DNA from: Alphaproteobacteria bacterium
GTDB lineage: Bacteria; Pseudomonadota; Alphaproteobacteria; UBA9219
Direction: 5' to 3'
Assembly (NCBI GenBank): GCA_026225415.1
Contig: JAMFSS010000004.1
Coordinates: forward strand, 1-64,000
DNA: 64,000 nt
Each line of letters begins with the position of its first letter. The first letter of the stretch is position 1. The notes beneath the pieces were generated by a model. The model ran no database searches. It saw only the letters and a program-made list of their open reading frames with translations, and was not told the DNA's origin. The translations under genes were made by a program, and so were the position numbers. This document shows positions 36,405-44,501 of the stretch, one piece after another.

Positions 36405-36924
36405 ACTGCTTCTGCGCAATCCGTATCTGGCGCGCGCTGGTCAGGATGGCATTTTCGATAGAACCAGAGGTTGTGCTGGCCACCGGCGCATCGGCCCAAT
36501 TGGTGCCGGTCTTTGCCTGACGGAATACCGAAACTTTCACGCCATTGGCGGTTAAATCACGGTCGCGGATAAAGATGTTCAGTTTGGTGCGTTCATTGGG
36601 CGCATCGGGCGATGTGTACCAATCGGTCAGAATAACGCCGCCAAACGGATCGGCGGACGCAATCGGCATAAAGGAAACGGTATCCAGCGCCGCGCGCCAC
36701 AAAAACCCGTTAACGCCTATGCCATTATTATCGCTTTGTTTTTTGGAATCCTTGCCGCCAAATAAACTCCAACCGCCAGAATCGCTGATTAAACTGCCGT
36801 TTTTATACAAATCATCATGCGCCTTATCGCCATAGGTCGGGTCGGTCGTGACCTCACCGCCACCGCAAGCCGCAAGGGTCATAAGCATAAAGGAAGCGGG
36901 AACAAGCAAAACAAGCTTTTTCAT
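36397..36924 (-). CDS. DUF3576 lipoprotein
   Basis: 175 residues. Signal MKKLVLLVPASFMLMTLAAC with lipobox LAAC and a GGG after the Cys. The remaining sequence carries the DUF3576 pattern: NGFLWRAALDTVSFMPIASADPFGGVILTDWY in short blocks, APNERTKLNIFIRDRDL, then AILTSARQIRIAQ at the end. DUF3576 genes usually lie just upstream of leuS in alphaproteobacteria, and the function is unknown; an outer-membrane or envelope role is likely. Its stop lies within the last codons of the convergent TPR-GT gene (8-base overlap). Confidence 0.85.
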   Translation of the reverse strand: MKKLVLLVPASFMLMTLAACGGGEVTTDPTYGDKAHDDLYKNGSLISDSGGWSLFGGKDSKKQSDNNGIGVNGFLWRAALDTVSFMPIASADPFGGVILTDWYTSPDAPNERTKLNIFIRDRDLTANGVKVSVFRQAKTGTNWADAPVASTTSGSIENAILTSARQIRIAQKQFN

Positions 36925-37340
36925 GGGATTCCACAGAGGAGGGAGGTGATTCTCGAAAAGTCATTAAAGGGGCTGCCCGCGCCTATTGCAAGCAATTTGC
37001 AAGCAATATGCCGGGGTAAATCCCGCCAAATAACCGTGGCAAGAATCCCCCCAAAGACCCGGTGCGGCCTTTTTCAACGCCCGAAACGAGGCCATTATTT
37101 TGCTCCAAAGAAATCATGCTGCAGATGCGATATTGTTATTTATCATATGGTTAGATGTGAATGGACAAAATATTTTGTTGCCGGAAAGCCACATTTGGGC
37201 CGCCTCTTTACCAAAATCTTATTTCGCGCTTGTCTGTGCAGGGTCAAAGCATCAAATTCTAACCCGTGAGGCTTCCTGCCTCAATTCTGACTTTATATCT
37301 AAAACGACCACTCCAAACTAAAACAACCTCAGGGGGAAAA
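36925..37340. other. 416-base noncoding region, porin leader and divergent promoters
   Basis: No supported gene. The right half (37100-37340) is AT-rich and must carry the promoter and long leader of the porin gene; no clear -35/-10 pair stands out. A short direct repeat GCAAGCAAT lies twice around 36987-37006. Confidence 0.5.
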
Positions 37341-38585
37341 ATGCGTAAAATTCTTTTGGCCACAACCGCACTCGTCGGTTTTGCTGTTACGGGCGCTGCT
37401 CATGCCGCGACCTCGCCGCTTAACGTGACGCTCGGTGGCTCAACCGATTTCGTTGCCGCTAACTTCGCCGACCAAAATCACGCGGGTCCAAACTCCAACA
37501 ACCGCGATTTCGAAACGGTTTATGGTTTGAACTTCACCGTGTCCGGCAAAGCCGCAAACGGTCTGGAATATGGTGGCGTTCTTGGTCTGACCAACGCTGG
37601 CGATATCAGCAACAACTTCTCGGGCACGCAAACCAGCCCATACCTGAACGCGGGCAACATCTATCTGTCCAGCGCGTTTGGTAAAGTCGTTCTGGGCGAC
37701 TCGCATGGCGCGACTGATCTGACTGTTGGCGCTCCTTCCGTGGGCGAAGGCCAAACAACCGGTCGTTATGCCGACTTCCTCGACACAACCCAATTCGCCA
37801 AGACTTTCGTTTATGGCGTTGACGGCACCGACCACAGCACCAACGTAACCTACTTCACACCTAAGGTTGGTTTTGAAGGCGTCAAGGCTCAATTGGCCGC
37901 CAGCTATATCCCACAATTCTATAACTATGGTTCAAGCGGCGTGAAGTATAACGCGGGCTCGACCTTTGGTACTGCTGCTGGCAGCACAAATACCCTCTCG
38001 CCTTACCATGACGTGTTTAAGGTTGCTGGCGATGTGTCGGGCAACCTCTCGGCTGTTGCCTTGACGGGTAGCGCGCATGTTATCAGCGGCAGCTCAGACG
38101 CAACATCCTTGGCTCCAACCACGGTTGGCGGTCTTAGCGTTGGTAACAATGCTGCATGGATCGTTAACGCTCCTGCTGGCGTTGTCCAAAGCTTCACCGC
38201 TTGGGGCATCGGCGCGCAAGCTGCTTTGGATGGATTCACGTTTGGCGGTTCTTATGACGACAACGGCCATTACAATGCGGTTTCTGGCCAAACCAAAGAC
38301 CAAAACCAATACTCCGCTGGTTTAAAGTATGAATTCAGCAAGTTTGGCGTTGCCGCTAACTACACCGGTGGCGAAGGCTATGACAATCTGCTGTCCACAG
38401 CAGGCGGCACAGGCTCTTCGGCTAACTACATCAAGAGCTTCGACTCTTATGGCCTCGGCGGCACCTACAGCTGGGCTCCTGGTCTGACCTCGAACGTCGA
38501 TGGCGTTCTGTTCGACCAAAAATCCGATGCTGGCGTCAAGAACGACGGTTACGTTCTGTTGGTCTCGCAAAAGCTGGCGTTCTAA
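37341..38585 (+). CDS. Outer-membrane porin
   Basis: 414 residues from ATG 37341, preceded by AGGGGG with a short spacer; the frame opens 25 codons earlier without a signal peptide. Signal peptide MRKILLATTALVGFAVTGAAHAA. The mature protein is Gly/Asn/Ser/Tyr-rich with alternating beta-strands, ends in a C-terminal aromatic strand (GYVLLVSQKLAF, Phe last), and shows the general trimeric-porin pattern (GNIYLSSAFGKVVLGDS, LKYEFSKFGVAANYTGG). Codon use is strongly biased to a few C-ending and T-ending codons, as expected for an abundant protein. A strong terminator follows. Substrate range is not readable. Confidence 0.93.
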   Translation: MRKILLATTALVGFAVTGAAHAATSPLNVTLGGSTDFVAANFADQNHAGPNSNNRDFETVYGLNFTVSGKAANGLEYGGVLGLTNAGDISNNFSGTQTSPYLNAGNIYLSSAFGKVVLGDSHGATDLTVGAPSVGEGQTTGRYADFLDTTQFAKTFVYGVDGTDHSTNVTYFTPKVGFEGVKAQLAASYIPQFYNYGSSGVKYNAGSTFGTAAGSTNTLSPYHDVFKVAGDVSGNLSAVALTGSAHVISGSSDATSLAPTTVGGLSVGNNAAWIVNAPAGVVQSFTAWGIGAQAALDGFTFGGSYDDNGHYNAVSGQTKDQNQYSAGLKYEFSKFGVAANYTGGEGYDNLLSTAGGTGSSANYIKSFDSYGLGGTYSWAPGLTSNVDGVLFDQKSDAGVKNDGYVLLVSQKLAF

Positions 38586-38611
38586 GCCTCTGGCTTAACG
38601 CTTAATAAATT

Positions 38612-38646
38612 GAAAGGCGGTGGTTTTCCACCGCCTTTCTTTTTTG
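38612..38646 (+). terminator. Strong terminator after the porin gene
   Basis: Arms GAAAGGCGGTGG / CCACCGCCTTTC with a TTTT loop, followed by T6 (38640-38645). Confidence 0.92.
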
Positions 38647-38650
38647 TGTA

Positions 38651-38786
38651 GACGAGGGGAAAGAAGCGGGGATAAAAGAGGGAGCAAGGGAGAGGAGAGC
38701 CTTCTGAATCCCTTTCTCTCTCCGCTCTTTCTCAATCTTGCTCCCCCTCCTCTTGCTCTCCTTTCCTCCTTACCTCTCTAAGGAAA
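38651..38786. repeat. Purine-rich / pyrimidine-rich imperfect inverted repeat
   Basis: A G/A-rich arm (38651-38700, with GAGGGAGCAAG) is followed by a C/T-rich arm (38711-38780, with CTTGCTCCCCCTC and CTTGCTCTCC) on the same strand. A similar element lies at 41361-41496. Between the porin terminator and the hpnL gene. Confidence 0.5.
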
Positions 38787-38789
38787 ACA

Positions 38790-39761
38790 ATGTTTCGCAT
38801 AGCTGCCATATTGGGGCTGGCCGGTTTGGCCGTCGCCACAGGCCTCATTGTCTGGAGCGGATGGGCGCAAGTGCTGCAAGCGCTGGCGCAGGCGGGTTGG
38901 GGCATTGGCGCCGTGGCGTTGTTTCATATCGTGCCGCTGATCGTGTCGGCGGCGGGCTGGCGCGTTTTGGTATCCGGGCGCAACCGCCCCAACCTGCCGC
39001 GTTTTATTTATTTCATGTGGGTGCGTGCCGCAGTCAATAACCTGATGCCCGTCGCGCGTATCGGCGGTGAAATCGCCGCGGTGCGTTTGATGACGGCGCA
39101 CGGCATGCGGCGCAGCATCGCGATCGCCTCCACCATAGTCGAATTGACGGTATCGATTGCCGCCATCTTTTTGTTTGTGGTTGTCGGCGTTATGCTGTTT
39201 GCGCTGCGCGTCAATGATCATGATGCGGTCATGCGCATGGTCTGGGGCGTTGTCCTTTCGCTGCCCTTGATCATCGCGTTGGCGGTGGTACAGAAAATAG
39301 GTTTCTTTGGTTTGATGCTGCGCCTGTTCCGCGTGATGTTCCGCGACAAATGGGCGGCGATGGCGGGTGATGCCGCGCGGCTTGATCGCGCTGTCGGTCT
39401 TATCTATCGCCGTCATGCCCGCGTTATCATCTGTTGGATGATGCAACTGGCGGGCTGGAGCCTGGGCGCGGTCGATATCTGGCTATGCCTGTATTTTCTG
39501 GGGCATCCTTTGCGCCCCTTGGAAGCCGTGATGATCGAGGCGCTTATTCAAGGCTCGGCCAGTATTGCGTTTGCCATTCCGGGCGCTCTGGGTGTTCAGG
39601 AAGCGGGTTTTCTGGTGTTTGGCGGCATGCTCGGCCTGCCGCATGAAATTGCGGGCGCCTTGGCCGTTATTCGCCGCTGCCGTGATTTAATATGCTATAT
39701 ACCGGCACTGGTGCTGTGGCAGGCGCATGAAGGAAAGAAGTTATTCAATGACAAACGATAA
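38790..39761 (+). CDS. HpnL-type lysylphosphatidylglycerol-synthase-like membrane protein
   Basis: 323 residues, seven or eight hydrophobic segments. The pattern GWRVLV near residue 55, VNNLMPVARIGGEIAAVRL in the middle, and SASIAFAIPGALGVQEAGFLVFG near the C-terminus is that of the HpnL branch of the UPF0104/LPG-synthase TM family, which works with hopanoid genes in many alphaproteobacteria and is proposed to move lipids across the inner membrane. No other hopanoid gene is in the window. Its 3' end overlaps engB. Confidence 0.82.
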   Translation: MFRIAAILGLAGLAVATGLIVWSGWAQVLQALAQAGWGIGAVALFHIVPLIVSAAGWRVLVSGRNRPNLPRFIYFMWVRAAVNNLMPVARIGGEIAAVRLMTAHGMRRSIAIASTIVELTVSIAAIFLFVVVGVMLFALRVNDHDAVMRMVWGVVLSLPLIIALAVVQKIGFFGLMLRLFRVMFRDKWAAMAGDAARLDRAVGLIYRRHARVIICWMMQLAGWSLGAVDIWLCLYFLGHPLRPLEAVMIEALIQGSASIAFAIPGALGVQEAGFLVFGGMLGLPHEIAGALAVIRRCRDLICYIPALVLWQAHEGKKLFNDKR

Positions 39762-40386
39762 AGAAAAATCAGAACAGGCGCGGATACTCTTTGCGCAAGA
39801 ATGCGAATGCATTCTGGCCGCCGCCGAACCGGGCCAATTCCCCGACAGCAAATTACCCGAAGTCGCATTCATCGGCCGGTCGAATGTCGGCAAATCATCG
39901 CTCATCAACGCGCTGACGGGGCGCAACAAACTCGCGCGCGCCTCCAACACACCCGGCCGCACACAACAAATTGTATTTTTCAATCTGGGCGAAAAATTGA
40001 TGCTGGTCGATCTGCCCGGCTATGGGCATGCGGTGGCACCGGTTGCAGAAAAAGAACAATGGAACGAATTGGTGCAATATTACATGCGCCAACGCCGCGA
40101 ATTGAAAATCGTGTGTTTGTTGATCGATGGCCGCCACGGCGTCAAAGCGAATGACGCGGAAATGATGGAAATTCTCGACCGCGCGGCGGTCACCTATAAA
40201 ATCATCCTCACCAAACTCGATCAGGTCAAACCTGTCGAACGCGCCCAACGCCTTGAACAAGTCGCGGCGGCGGTGTCGCGCCATCCCGCGGCGCTCGATG
40301 GTCTTATCGCCACAAGTTCGGAAGATAAATTGGGGATTGATAGCTTGCGCGAATATCTTGCGGGCGTCGCTGCGGCGGGGATTTAA
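39748..40386 (+). CDS. engB: Ribosome-biogenesis GTPase EngB (YihA/YsxC)
   Basis: 212 residues from ATG 39748 (MTNDKEKSEQ); the frame is open 7 codons earlier. Essential GTPase for large-subunit assembly. G1 FIGRSNVGKSSLINALTG, G2 region NTPGRTQQIVFF, G3 LVDLPGYGHA, G4 ILTKLDQVK and G5 IATSSEDK are in order, and the TRAFAC EngB-specific FFNLG...LMLVDLPGYG block is clear. It overlaps the end of the HpnL gene by 14 bases, so translation is likely coupled. Confidence 0.95.
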   Translation: MTNDKEKSEQARILFAQECECILAAAEPGQFPDSKLPEVAFIGRSNVGKSSLINALTGRNKLARASNTPGRTQQIVFFNLGEKLMLVDLPGYGHAVAPVAEKEQWNELVQYYMRQRRELKIVCLLIDGRHGVKANDAEMMEILDRAAVTYKIILTKLDQVKPVERAQRLEQVAAAVSRHPAALDGLIATSSEDKLGIDSLREYLAGVAAAGI

Positions 40387-40387
40387 A

Positions 40388-40699
40388 TTACCAACCCATA
40401 ACGCGGTTAATACTCTCGGCCACGGTGGTGCTTTGGCGAATGGTGGCGATTTGTAAACTTTCGTCATCGCGGATGCGGTTAATCACATCATCGGCACAGG
40501 TAATTTGCACCTGTCCCAAAGCCGTTATCGCCATCGACGCGACCTTGCTATCCAAATCCTGTTCATGAAGCCACTCTGCGATTTGATCAACAAATTGCGC
40601 GGCCTGCGCGCGGCGCATTTCGGCTTCGCGGTTACGCGGAATCTCCAAAACGCCGTCCATCTGCAATTCGATAAAATAACGGTTCTTTTCTTCGGGCAT
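40388..40699 (-). CDS. Hypothetical protein (103 aa)
   Basis: Start at ATG 40699 (MPEEKNRYFIEL), with GGGAG 8 bases upstream; the frame continues 14 codons beyond. Charged, no signal or TM. A short beta-like start (YFIELQMDGVLEIP) is followed by helices (EAEMRRAQAAQFVDQIAEWL), then a compact block SKVASMAITALGQVQITCADDVINRI. That last part looks like a small alpha/beta domain, but nothing was recognised. The stop is one base from the engB stop, convergent; recX is divergent upstream. Confidence 0.65.
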   Translation of the reverse strand: MPEEKNRYFIELQMDGVLEIPRNREAEMRRAQAAQFVDQIAEWLHEQDLDSKVASMAITALGQVQITCADDVINRIRDDESLQIATIRQSTTVAESINRVMGW

Positions 40700-40796
40700 A
40701 GAATTCTCCCTGTTCTGTAAAAACATTTTCGCGCCCCGCACCTTAACAATGGTTTAACATTGCGCGTAATTCAGGGCGGTGTAACATCAAGACAAC

Positions 40797-41360
40797 ATGA
40801 AGCCGGTGAAACGAAAAATCCCCACGCCGCAAAATCTCCATAATGTCGCGCTGCATTATCTGGGGCGCTATGCCGCGTCCGAAGCGTCGTTGCGGCGCGT
40901 TTTGCAAAACCGCATACGCCGCGCGGCGCATGACAATCCCGATTTTGCGCAAGATGAAACGAAACAGGCGGCACTACGTTCTACTATCGAAACGATTATC
41001 GAAACCCATAAAAGAACCGGCGTGTTAAACGACACTGCCTTTGCCGAAACCAAGGTCAACAGCCTGCGCCGCCAAGGCCGTTCGCGCCGCATCATCCAGC
41101 AAAAACTGGCGGTCAAAGGCGTTAAAAACGATATCGTCGCGGCGGCGTTGGAAAATCACGCCGATGATGCGCCGCCGGAAGTGGCGGAACTCAAAGCCGC
41201 GCTGATACTGGCGAAAAAACGTAAACTGGGTGCGTTCAGAACAATGCCTGCCGATGATGACCGCCGCCGCAAGGATTTTGCCACGCTGGCGCGCGCCGGT
41301 TTTTCTTCCGACATCGCCCGCAAAGCCCTCAATGCCGAACCGCCGGAAGAATGGGAGTAG
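40797..41360 (+). CDS. recX: RecX-family regulatory protein
   Basis: 187 residues. Shows the three tandem three-helix repeats of RecX: NVALHYLGRYAASEASLRRVL, VLNDTAFAETKVNSLRRQGRSRRIIQQKLAVKG and ALILAKKRKLGAF ... RKDFATLARAGFSSDIARKAL. RecX caps or trims RecA filaments. Sequence is a little longer at the N-terminus than average. recA is not in the window. Transcribed from a promoter region shared with the 103-aa gene, and its stop is followed by a purine/pyrimidine inverted repeat. Confidence 0.82.
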   Translation: MKPVKRKIPTPQNLHNVALHYLGRYAASEASLRRVLQNRIRRAAHDNPDFAQDETKQAALRSTIETIIETHKRTGVLNDTAFAETKVNSLRRQGRSRRIIQQKLAVKGVKNDIVAAALENHADDAPPEVAELKAALILAKKRKLGAFRTMPADDDRRRKDFATLARAGFSSDIARKALNAEPPEEWE

Positions 41361-41496
41361 GTAGGGAGAGCGAAGATGAGCAGGGGAGCAAGAGAATAGA
41401 GCGAGCAAAAAAGAGCAAGAAAGAAAAAAGGGGAGGAATAAAGAGGTTATCCCTCATTCTTCCTCCCCCTCTCTCGCTCTTTTCTCGCTCTATCTC
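41361..41496. repeat. Second purine-rich / pyrimidine-rich imperfect inverted repeat
   Basis: Left arm 41366-41443 is G/A-rich (GGGAGCAAGAG, AGAGCGAGC, AAGAGCAAGAAAG); right arm 41452-41492 is C/T-rich (CCCTCTCTCGCTCTTTTCTC). It fills the gap between the convergent recX and ppiC genes and can act as a bidirectional terminator-like hairpin. Confidence 0.5.
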
Positions 41497-42375
41497 TTAT
41501 TTCTTGGTGCTATCATCCGCCTTCACCGGCGTGCCGTCCAGATTGAACTTTTCAATCTTGGCCTTGGCTTCCAAAGATTTGACTTCATCATTGGTCAACT
41601 CCTGGCCCAACTGGTTGGCAATCTGATCCTTCACTTCGGCCACCGGCGGCGGCGAGGATTTGCGCTTATCTTCAACCTTGATGATGTGATAACCGAATTC
41701 GGTTTTCACAGGGGTTGTGCTGACATCACCGGGCTTCATGGCAAAAGCGGCATCGGCAAATGCCTTGACCATCGCGTCATGCACGAAATAACCCAGATCA
41801 CCGCCATGCGCCGCAGAACCGGTGTCTTTCGATTTTTCTTCAGCCAGCTTGGCGAAATCCGCGCCGCCTTTCAGCTGTTTGATGATGTCGTCGGCTTCGG
41901 CTTCGGTCTTGACCAGAATATGGCGGGCGCGCACTTCGTCTTGTGGCTTGAACTTGCTGGCCAGCTGGTCATAACGTTCCTTGATCTTGGCATCGGTGAT
42001 CTTGGGTTCGATTTGCTTATGAACATAGGCTTCGGCGACCACTTGCGCTTCCAGATCATGCACGCGGGCTTTCACATCCTTGTCGTTTTGCAAACCATCG
42101 GCATAACCTTTTTGCGAAACGATCTTGGTCGCGATCATCTTTTGCAGAATTTGCGGGAAAATCATTTGCGGCGGCATTTGTTGCATTTGCGGGCCGGCCA
42201 TTTGCAGTTCGCGCATAACGTCCGAACGGTGGATTTCTTCGCCATTCACGCGGGCCACAACCGGATCGCCGGCAGGCACAGCAGCGGAGGCAGCGGCAGG
42301 CGCATCAGCAGCCAAAACCGGCAGGGCAAACGAGCCCATCAAAGCGACAGTAGCGAGAAGCAATTTCTTGGACAT
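41497..42375 (-). CDS. Periplasmic parvulin peptidyl-prolyl isomerase
   Basis: 292 residues. Signal peptide MSKKLLLATVALMGSFALPVLAAD with a linker of Ala/Pro. An N-terminal helical SurA-like region (VVARVNGEEIHRSDVMRELQ, QILQKMIATKIVSQK) is followed by the parvulin domain: EVRARHILVKTEAEADDII, GGDLGYFVHDAMVKAF, VSTTPVKTEFGYHIIKVEDKR. A C-terminal helical tail follows. Role: folding of outer-membrane and periplasmic proteins, which fits the porin three genes away. No downstream gene is attached. Confidence 0.92.
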   Translation of the reverse strand: MSKKLLLATVALMGSFALPVLAADAPAAASAAVPAGDPVVARVNGEEIHRSDVMRELQMAGPQMQQMPPQMIFPQILQKMIATKIVSQKGYADGLQNDKDVKARVHDLEAQVVAEAYVHKQIEPKITDAKIKERYDQLASKFKPQDEVRARHILVKTEAEADDIIKQLKGGADFAKLAEEKSKDTGSAAHGGDLGYFVHDAMVKAFADAAFAMKPGDVSTTPVKTEFGYHIIKVEDKRKSSPPPVAEVKDQIANQLGQELTNDEVKSLEAKAKIEKFNLDGTPVKADDSTKK

Positions 42376-42579
42376 TTTTCGAATCCCTATGGTTTCAGAG
42401 AATGGGGTTGCAGAACCTTAAGAGCTAACCGCTCTTCACCCAAACATCAAGCCTCAGAAATAGGGCGGTATTGAGGCGCCCCCAAGGCATCAAAAAGGGT
42501 TTAAATCCATGAATTTATACATCTCAGTGTCCCAAGCGTGAAAACATCGTGATTGCAGGCCTTAACCATATTTGCGACT

Positions 42580-42607
42580 TTGCGAAACTATTTGCCGCCT
42601 GTATAAT
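42580..42607 (+). promoter_or_regulatory. Promoter of the first SDR gene
   Basis: TTGCGA (42580-42585), spacer 16, TATAAT (42602-42607), 37 bases before the ATG at 42645. AAGGGA is the ribosome-binding site. Confidence 0.65.
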
Positions 42608-42644
42608 CCGGTAACATTTCGTAAACATAATAAGGGATTATATT

Positions 42645-43382
42645 ATGACAAACGCATTAGCCGGAAAAATCGCCGTTGTCACAGGCGCAACAGAAGGCGG
42701 CATCGGCCACGCCTGCGCCATCGCGATGTTGGAAGCAGGCGCGCGCGTTGTGCCTGTCGCCCGTAATCTGGAAAAATTGAAGGCTACATTTGCCAAATAT
42801 GGCGATGCCGCGATCCCTGTGGCAGCAGATTTGCTGAAGCAGGAAGAACGCGCGACACTGATTGAAAAGATTTTGGGTATGACGGGTCAAATCGACATTT
42901 TTCATGCCAATGCGGGCGCCTATATTGGCGGCAACCTGCATGAAAATGATCTCCAGGAAATTGAAGATGTTGTGATCTTGAACACGCTCGGCGCTCTCTC
43001 TCCCATTCGCGCGGTATTGCCCCATATGTATGTGCGCGGCACAGGCGATGTTGTCGTAACCGGTTCCATCGCGGGGGACAGCTACAACCCCTATCACGAA
43101 CATGTTTACGGCCCTTCCAAGACATTCATCGAACAAGCCGTTAAACTTCTTCGCCCCAATGCGGCCAAGCAAGGCGTACGTGTCAGCGCTATTTCGCCCG
43201 GCCCTACCGAAACCCCGCTGGTTGCAGGCTGGGATCCTGAACGATTGGCCAATGCCCGCGCGGCAGGCGAGTTTATCTCGCCCGCAGAAGTGGCTGATGC
43301 GTTAATGTTCGTTCTGACACGTCCAAACGGTCAGGCCATTCCTAAAATGGTTGTGACGCCCAAAGCATTTAGCATGCTCTAA
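42645..43382 (+). CDS. Short-chain dehydrogenase/reductase (SDR) 1
   Basis: 245 residues, classical SDR. NAD(P)-binding TGATEGGIGHACA at the N-terminus, NAG in IFHANAGAYIGG near residue 90, catalytic Ser in VVTGSIAGDS, and the Tyr-Lys pair YGPSK near 155, then SPGPTETPL. The enzyme is probably a soluble NAD(P)-dependent alcohol/ketone oxidoreductase of unknown substrate. It resembles the next gene throughout (IDIFHANAG, SISPGP), so the two are recent-to-old paralogues. Own promoter and terminator. Confidence 0.92.
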   Translation: MTNALAGKIAVVTGATEGGIGHACAIAMLEAGARVVPVARNLEKLKATFAKYGDAAIPVAADLLKQEERATLIEKILGMTGQIDIFHANAGAYIGGNLHENDLQEIEDVVILNTLGALSPIRAVLPHMYVRGTGDVVVTGSIAGDSYNPYHEHVYGPSKTFIEQAVKLLRPNAAKQGVRVSAISPGPTETPLVAGWDPERLANARAAGEFISPAEVADALMFVLTRPNGQAIPKMVVTPKAFSML

Positions 43383-43408
43383 ATCCTCCGAACGGGTTGC
43401 TGTTCGAC

Positions 43409-43445
43409 TAAGGCGCGTAGCCCAAGCTGCGCGCCTTATTTTTTG
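43409..43445 (+). terminator. Terminator after SDR 1
   Basis: TAAGGCGCG / CGCGCCTTA arms with a 12-base loop, followed by T-rich sequence (ATTTTTTGG). Confidence 0.85.
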
Positions 43446-43460
43446 GCGATATCGGCCAAT

Positions 43461-43489
43461 TTGACAAGCAAGCGGCAGAGGGATATCTA
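43461..43489 (+). promoter_or_regulatory. Candidate promoter of the second SDR gene
   Basis: A perfect TTGACA at 43461-43466 with 17 bases to TATCTA (43484-43489). The -10 is poor, but the spacing and position before a new transcription unit support it. Confidence 0.4.
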
Positions 43490-43538
43490 ACTCCCGCAAT
43501 ATTGACGCACCGGTTTTAAACACAGAAGGAGCAAGGTT

Positions 43539-44273
43539 ATGACAAAGACATTGGAAGGCAAAGTTGCAATCGTAACCGGGGCCTCTTCGGGCATCGGTCT
43601 GGCAAGCGCGGAAGCGATGGTTGCCGCCGGCGCGCGCGTGGTCATGGTCAGCTTCGACGAAGCCGGCCTCAAAAAACTGCATGCCAAACATGGTGACGCC
43701 ATTATCCCCATCACCATGAATTTGCTTGATGACAAGGAATGCGCGACTTTGGTGCCGCAAGTGCTGCAAAAAGCCGGCAAGATCGACATTTTCCACGCCA
43801 ACGCCGGCTCCTATATCGGCGGTGACCTGGTTGCAGATACTGACAATGAAACGATCGACCGCATGATGAAGCTGAACGTCAATGTCGTGATCAAGAATGT
43901 GCGCGATGCTTTGGTGCATATGATCGAACGCAAAAAGGGTGATATCATCATCACTGCTTCCATTGCCGGAACGCGCCACCCCAATTATGAACCGGTTTAC
44001 GGCCCTGCCAAAACTGCCGTGAAGCGTTTTGCCGAATTGACCCGCACGCAGGTTGCCAAGCATGGCATTCGCGTCGGCTCTATCTCGCCCGGCCCCGTCG
44101 AAACCGCGCTTGTTGCGAATTGGGAACCGGCCCGCTTGGAAAAAGCTCGCGCGGAAAAGGCTTTCCTCGATCCTACGGAAGTGGCCGATGTGGTCATGTT
44201 CATGCTGACACGTCCGCACCATATGACGATCAGCGATGTGGAAATGACGCCAACCGCGTTCGACCTGATCTAG
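43539..44273 (+). CDS. Short-chain dehydrogenase/reductase (SDR) 2
   Basis: 244 residues. Classical SDR with TGASSGIGLASA, HANAGSYIGGDL, catalytic Ser in IITASIAGTR, YGPAKTAVKRF, SPGPVETAL. An AGAAGGAGC site precedes the ATG. Paralogue of the gene before, sharing the NAG and SPGP blocks, with changes around the substrate pocket. Dinucleotide preference and substrate are not readable; the first Gly motif without a basic residue after strand 2 (SFDEAGLKKL) could fit NAD. Ends in its own terminator. Confidence 0.92.
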   Translation: MTKTLEGKVAIVTGASSGIGLASAEAMVAAGARVVMVSFDEAGLKKLHAKHGDAIIPITMNLLDDKECATLVPQVLQKAGKIDIFHANAGSYIGGDLVADTDNETIDRMMKLNVNVVIKNVRDALVHMIERKKGDIIITASIAGTRHPNYEPVYGPAKTAVKRFAELTRTQVAKHGIRVGSISPGPVETALVANWEPARLEKARAEKAFLDPTEVADVVMFMLTRPHHMTISDVEMTPTAFDLI

Positions 44274-44300
44274 TTCAGGAATTTCTGCCCAACAATTAAG

Positions 44301-44335
44301 AAACGGTTGTCCCGGTCAAAAGGGCAACCGTTTTT
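44301..44335 (+). terminator. Terminator after SDR 2
   Basis: AAACGGTTG(T)CCC pairs with GGGCAACCGTTT, with loop GGTCAAAA, and a T-rich end. Confidence 0.88.
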
Positions 44336-44501
44336 GCGTTTGGGCCAAGAGGCCAAGGCATCAAGCCAACAAAAACTGCTCCCAACAACTTATTCATTCA
44401 TCTTAAAAAGATATTAACCGTTGGCAGGCAATTATTAACGGGTTGCGCCTTTTGGCGCGCCCCAAGGCTTGCCCCGTCCTTTCTAAGATTGGTTCCCTTC
44501 C

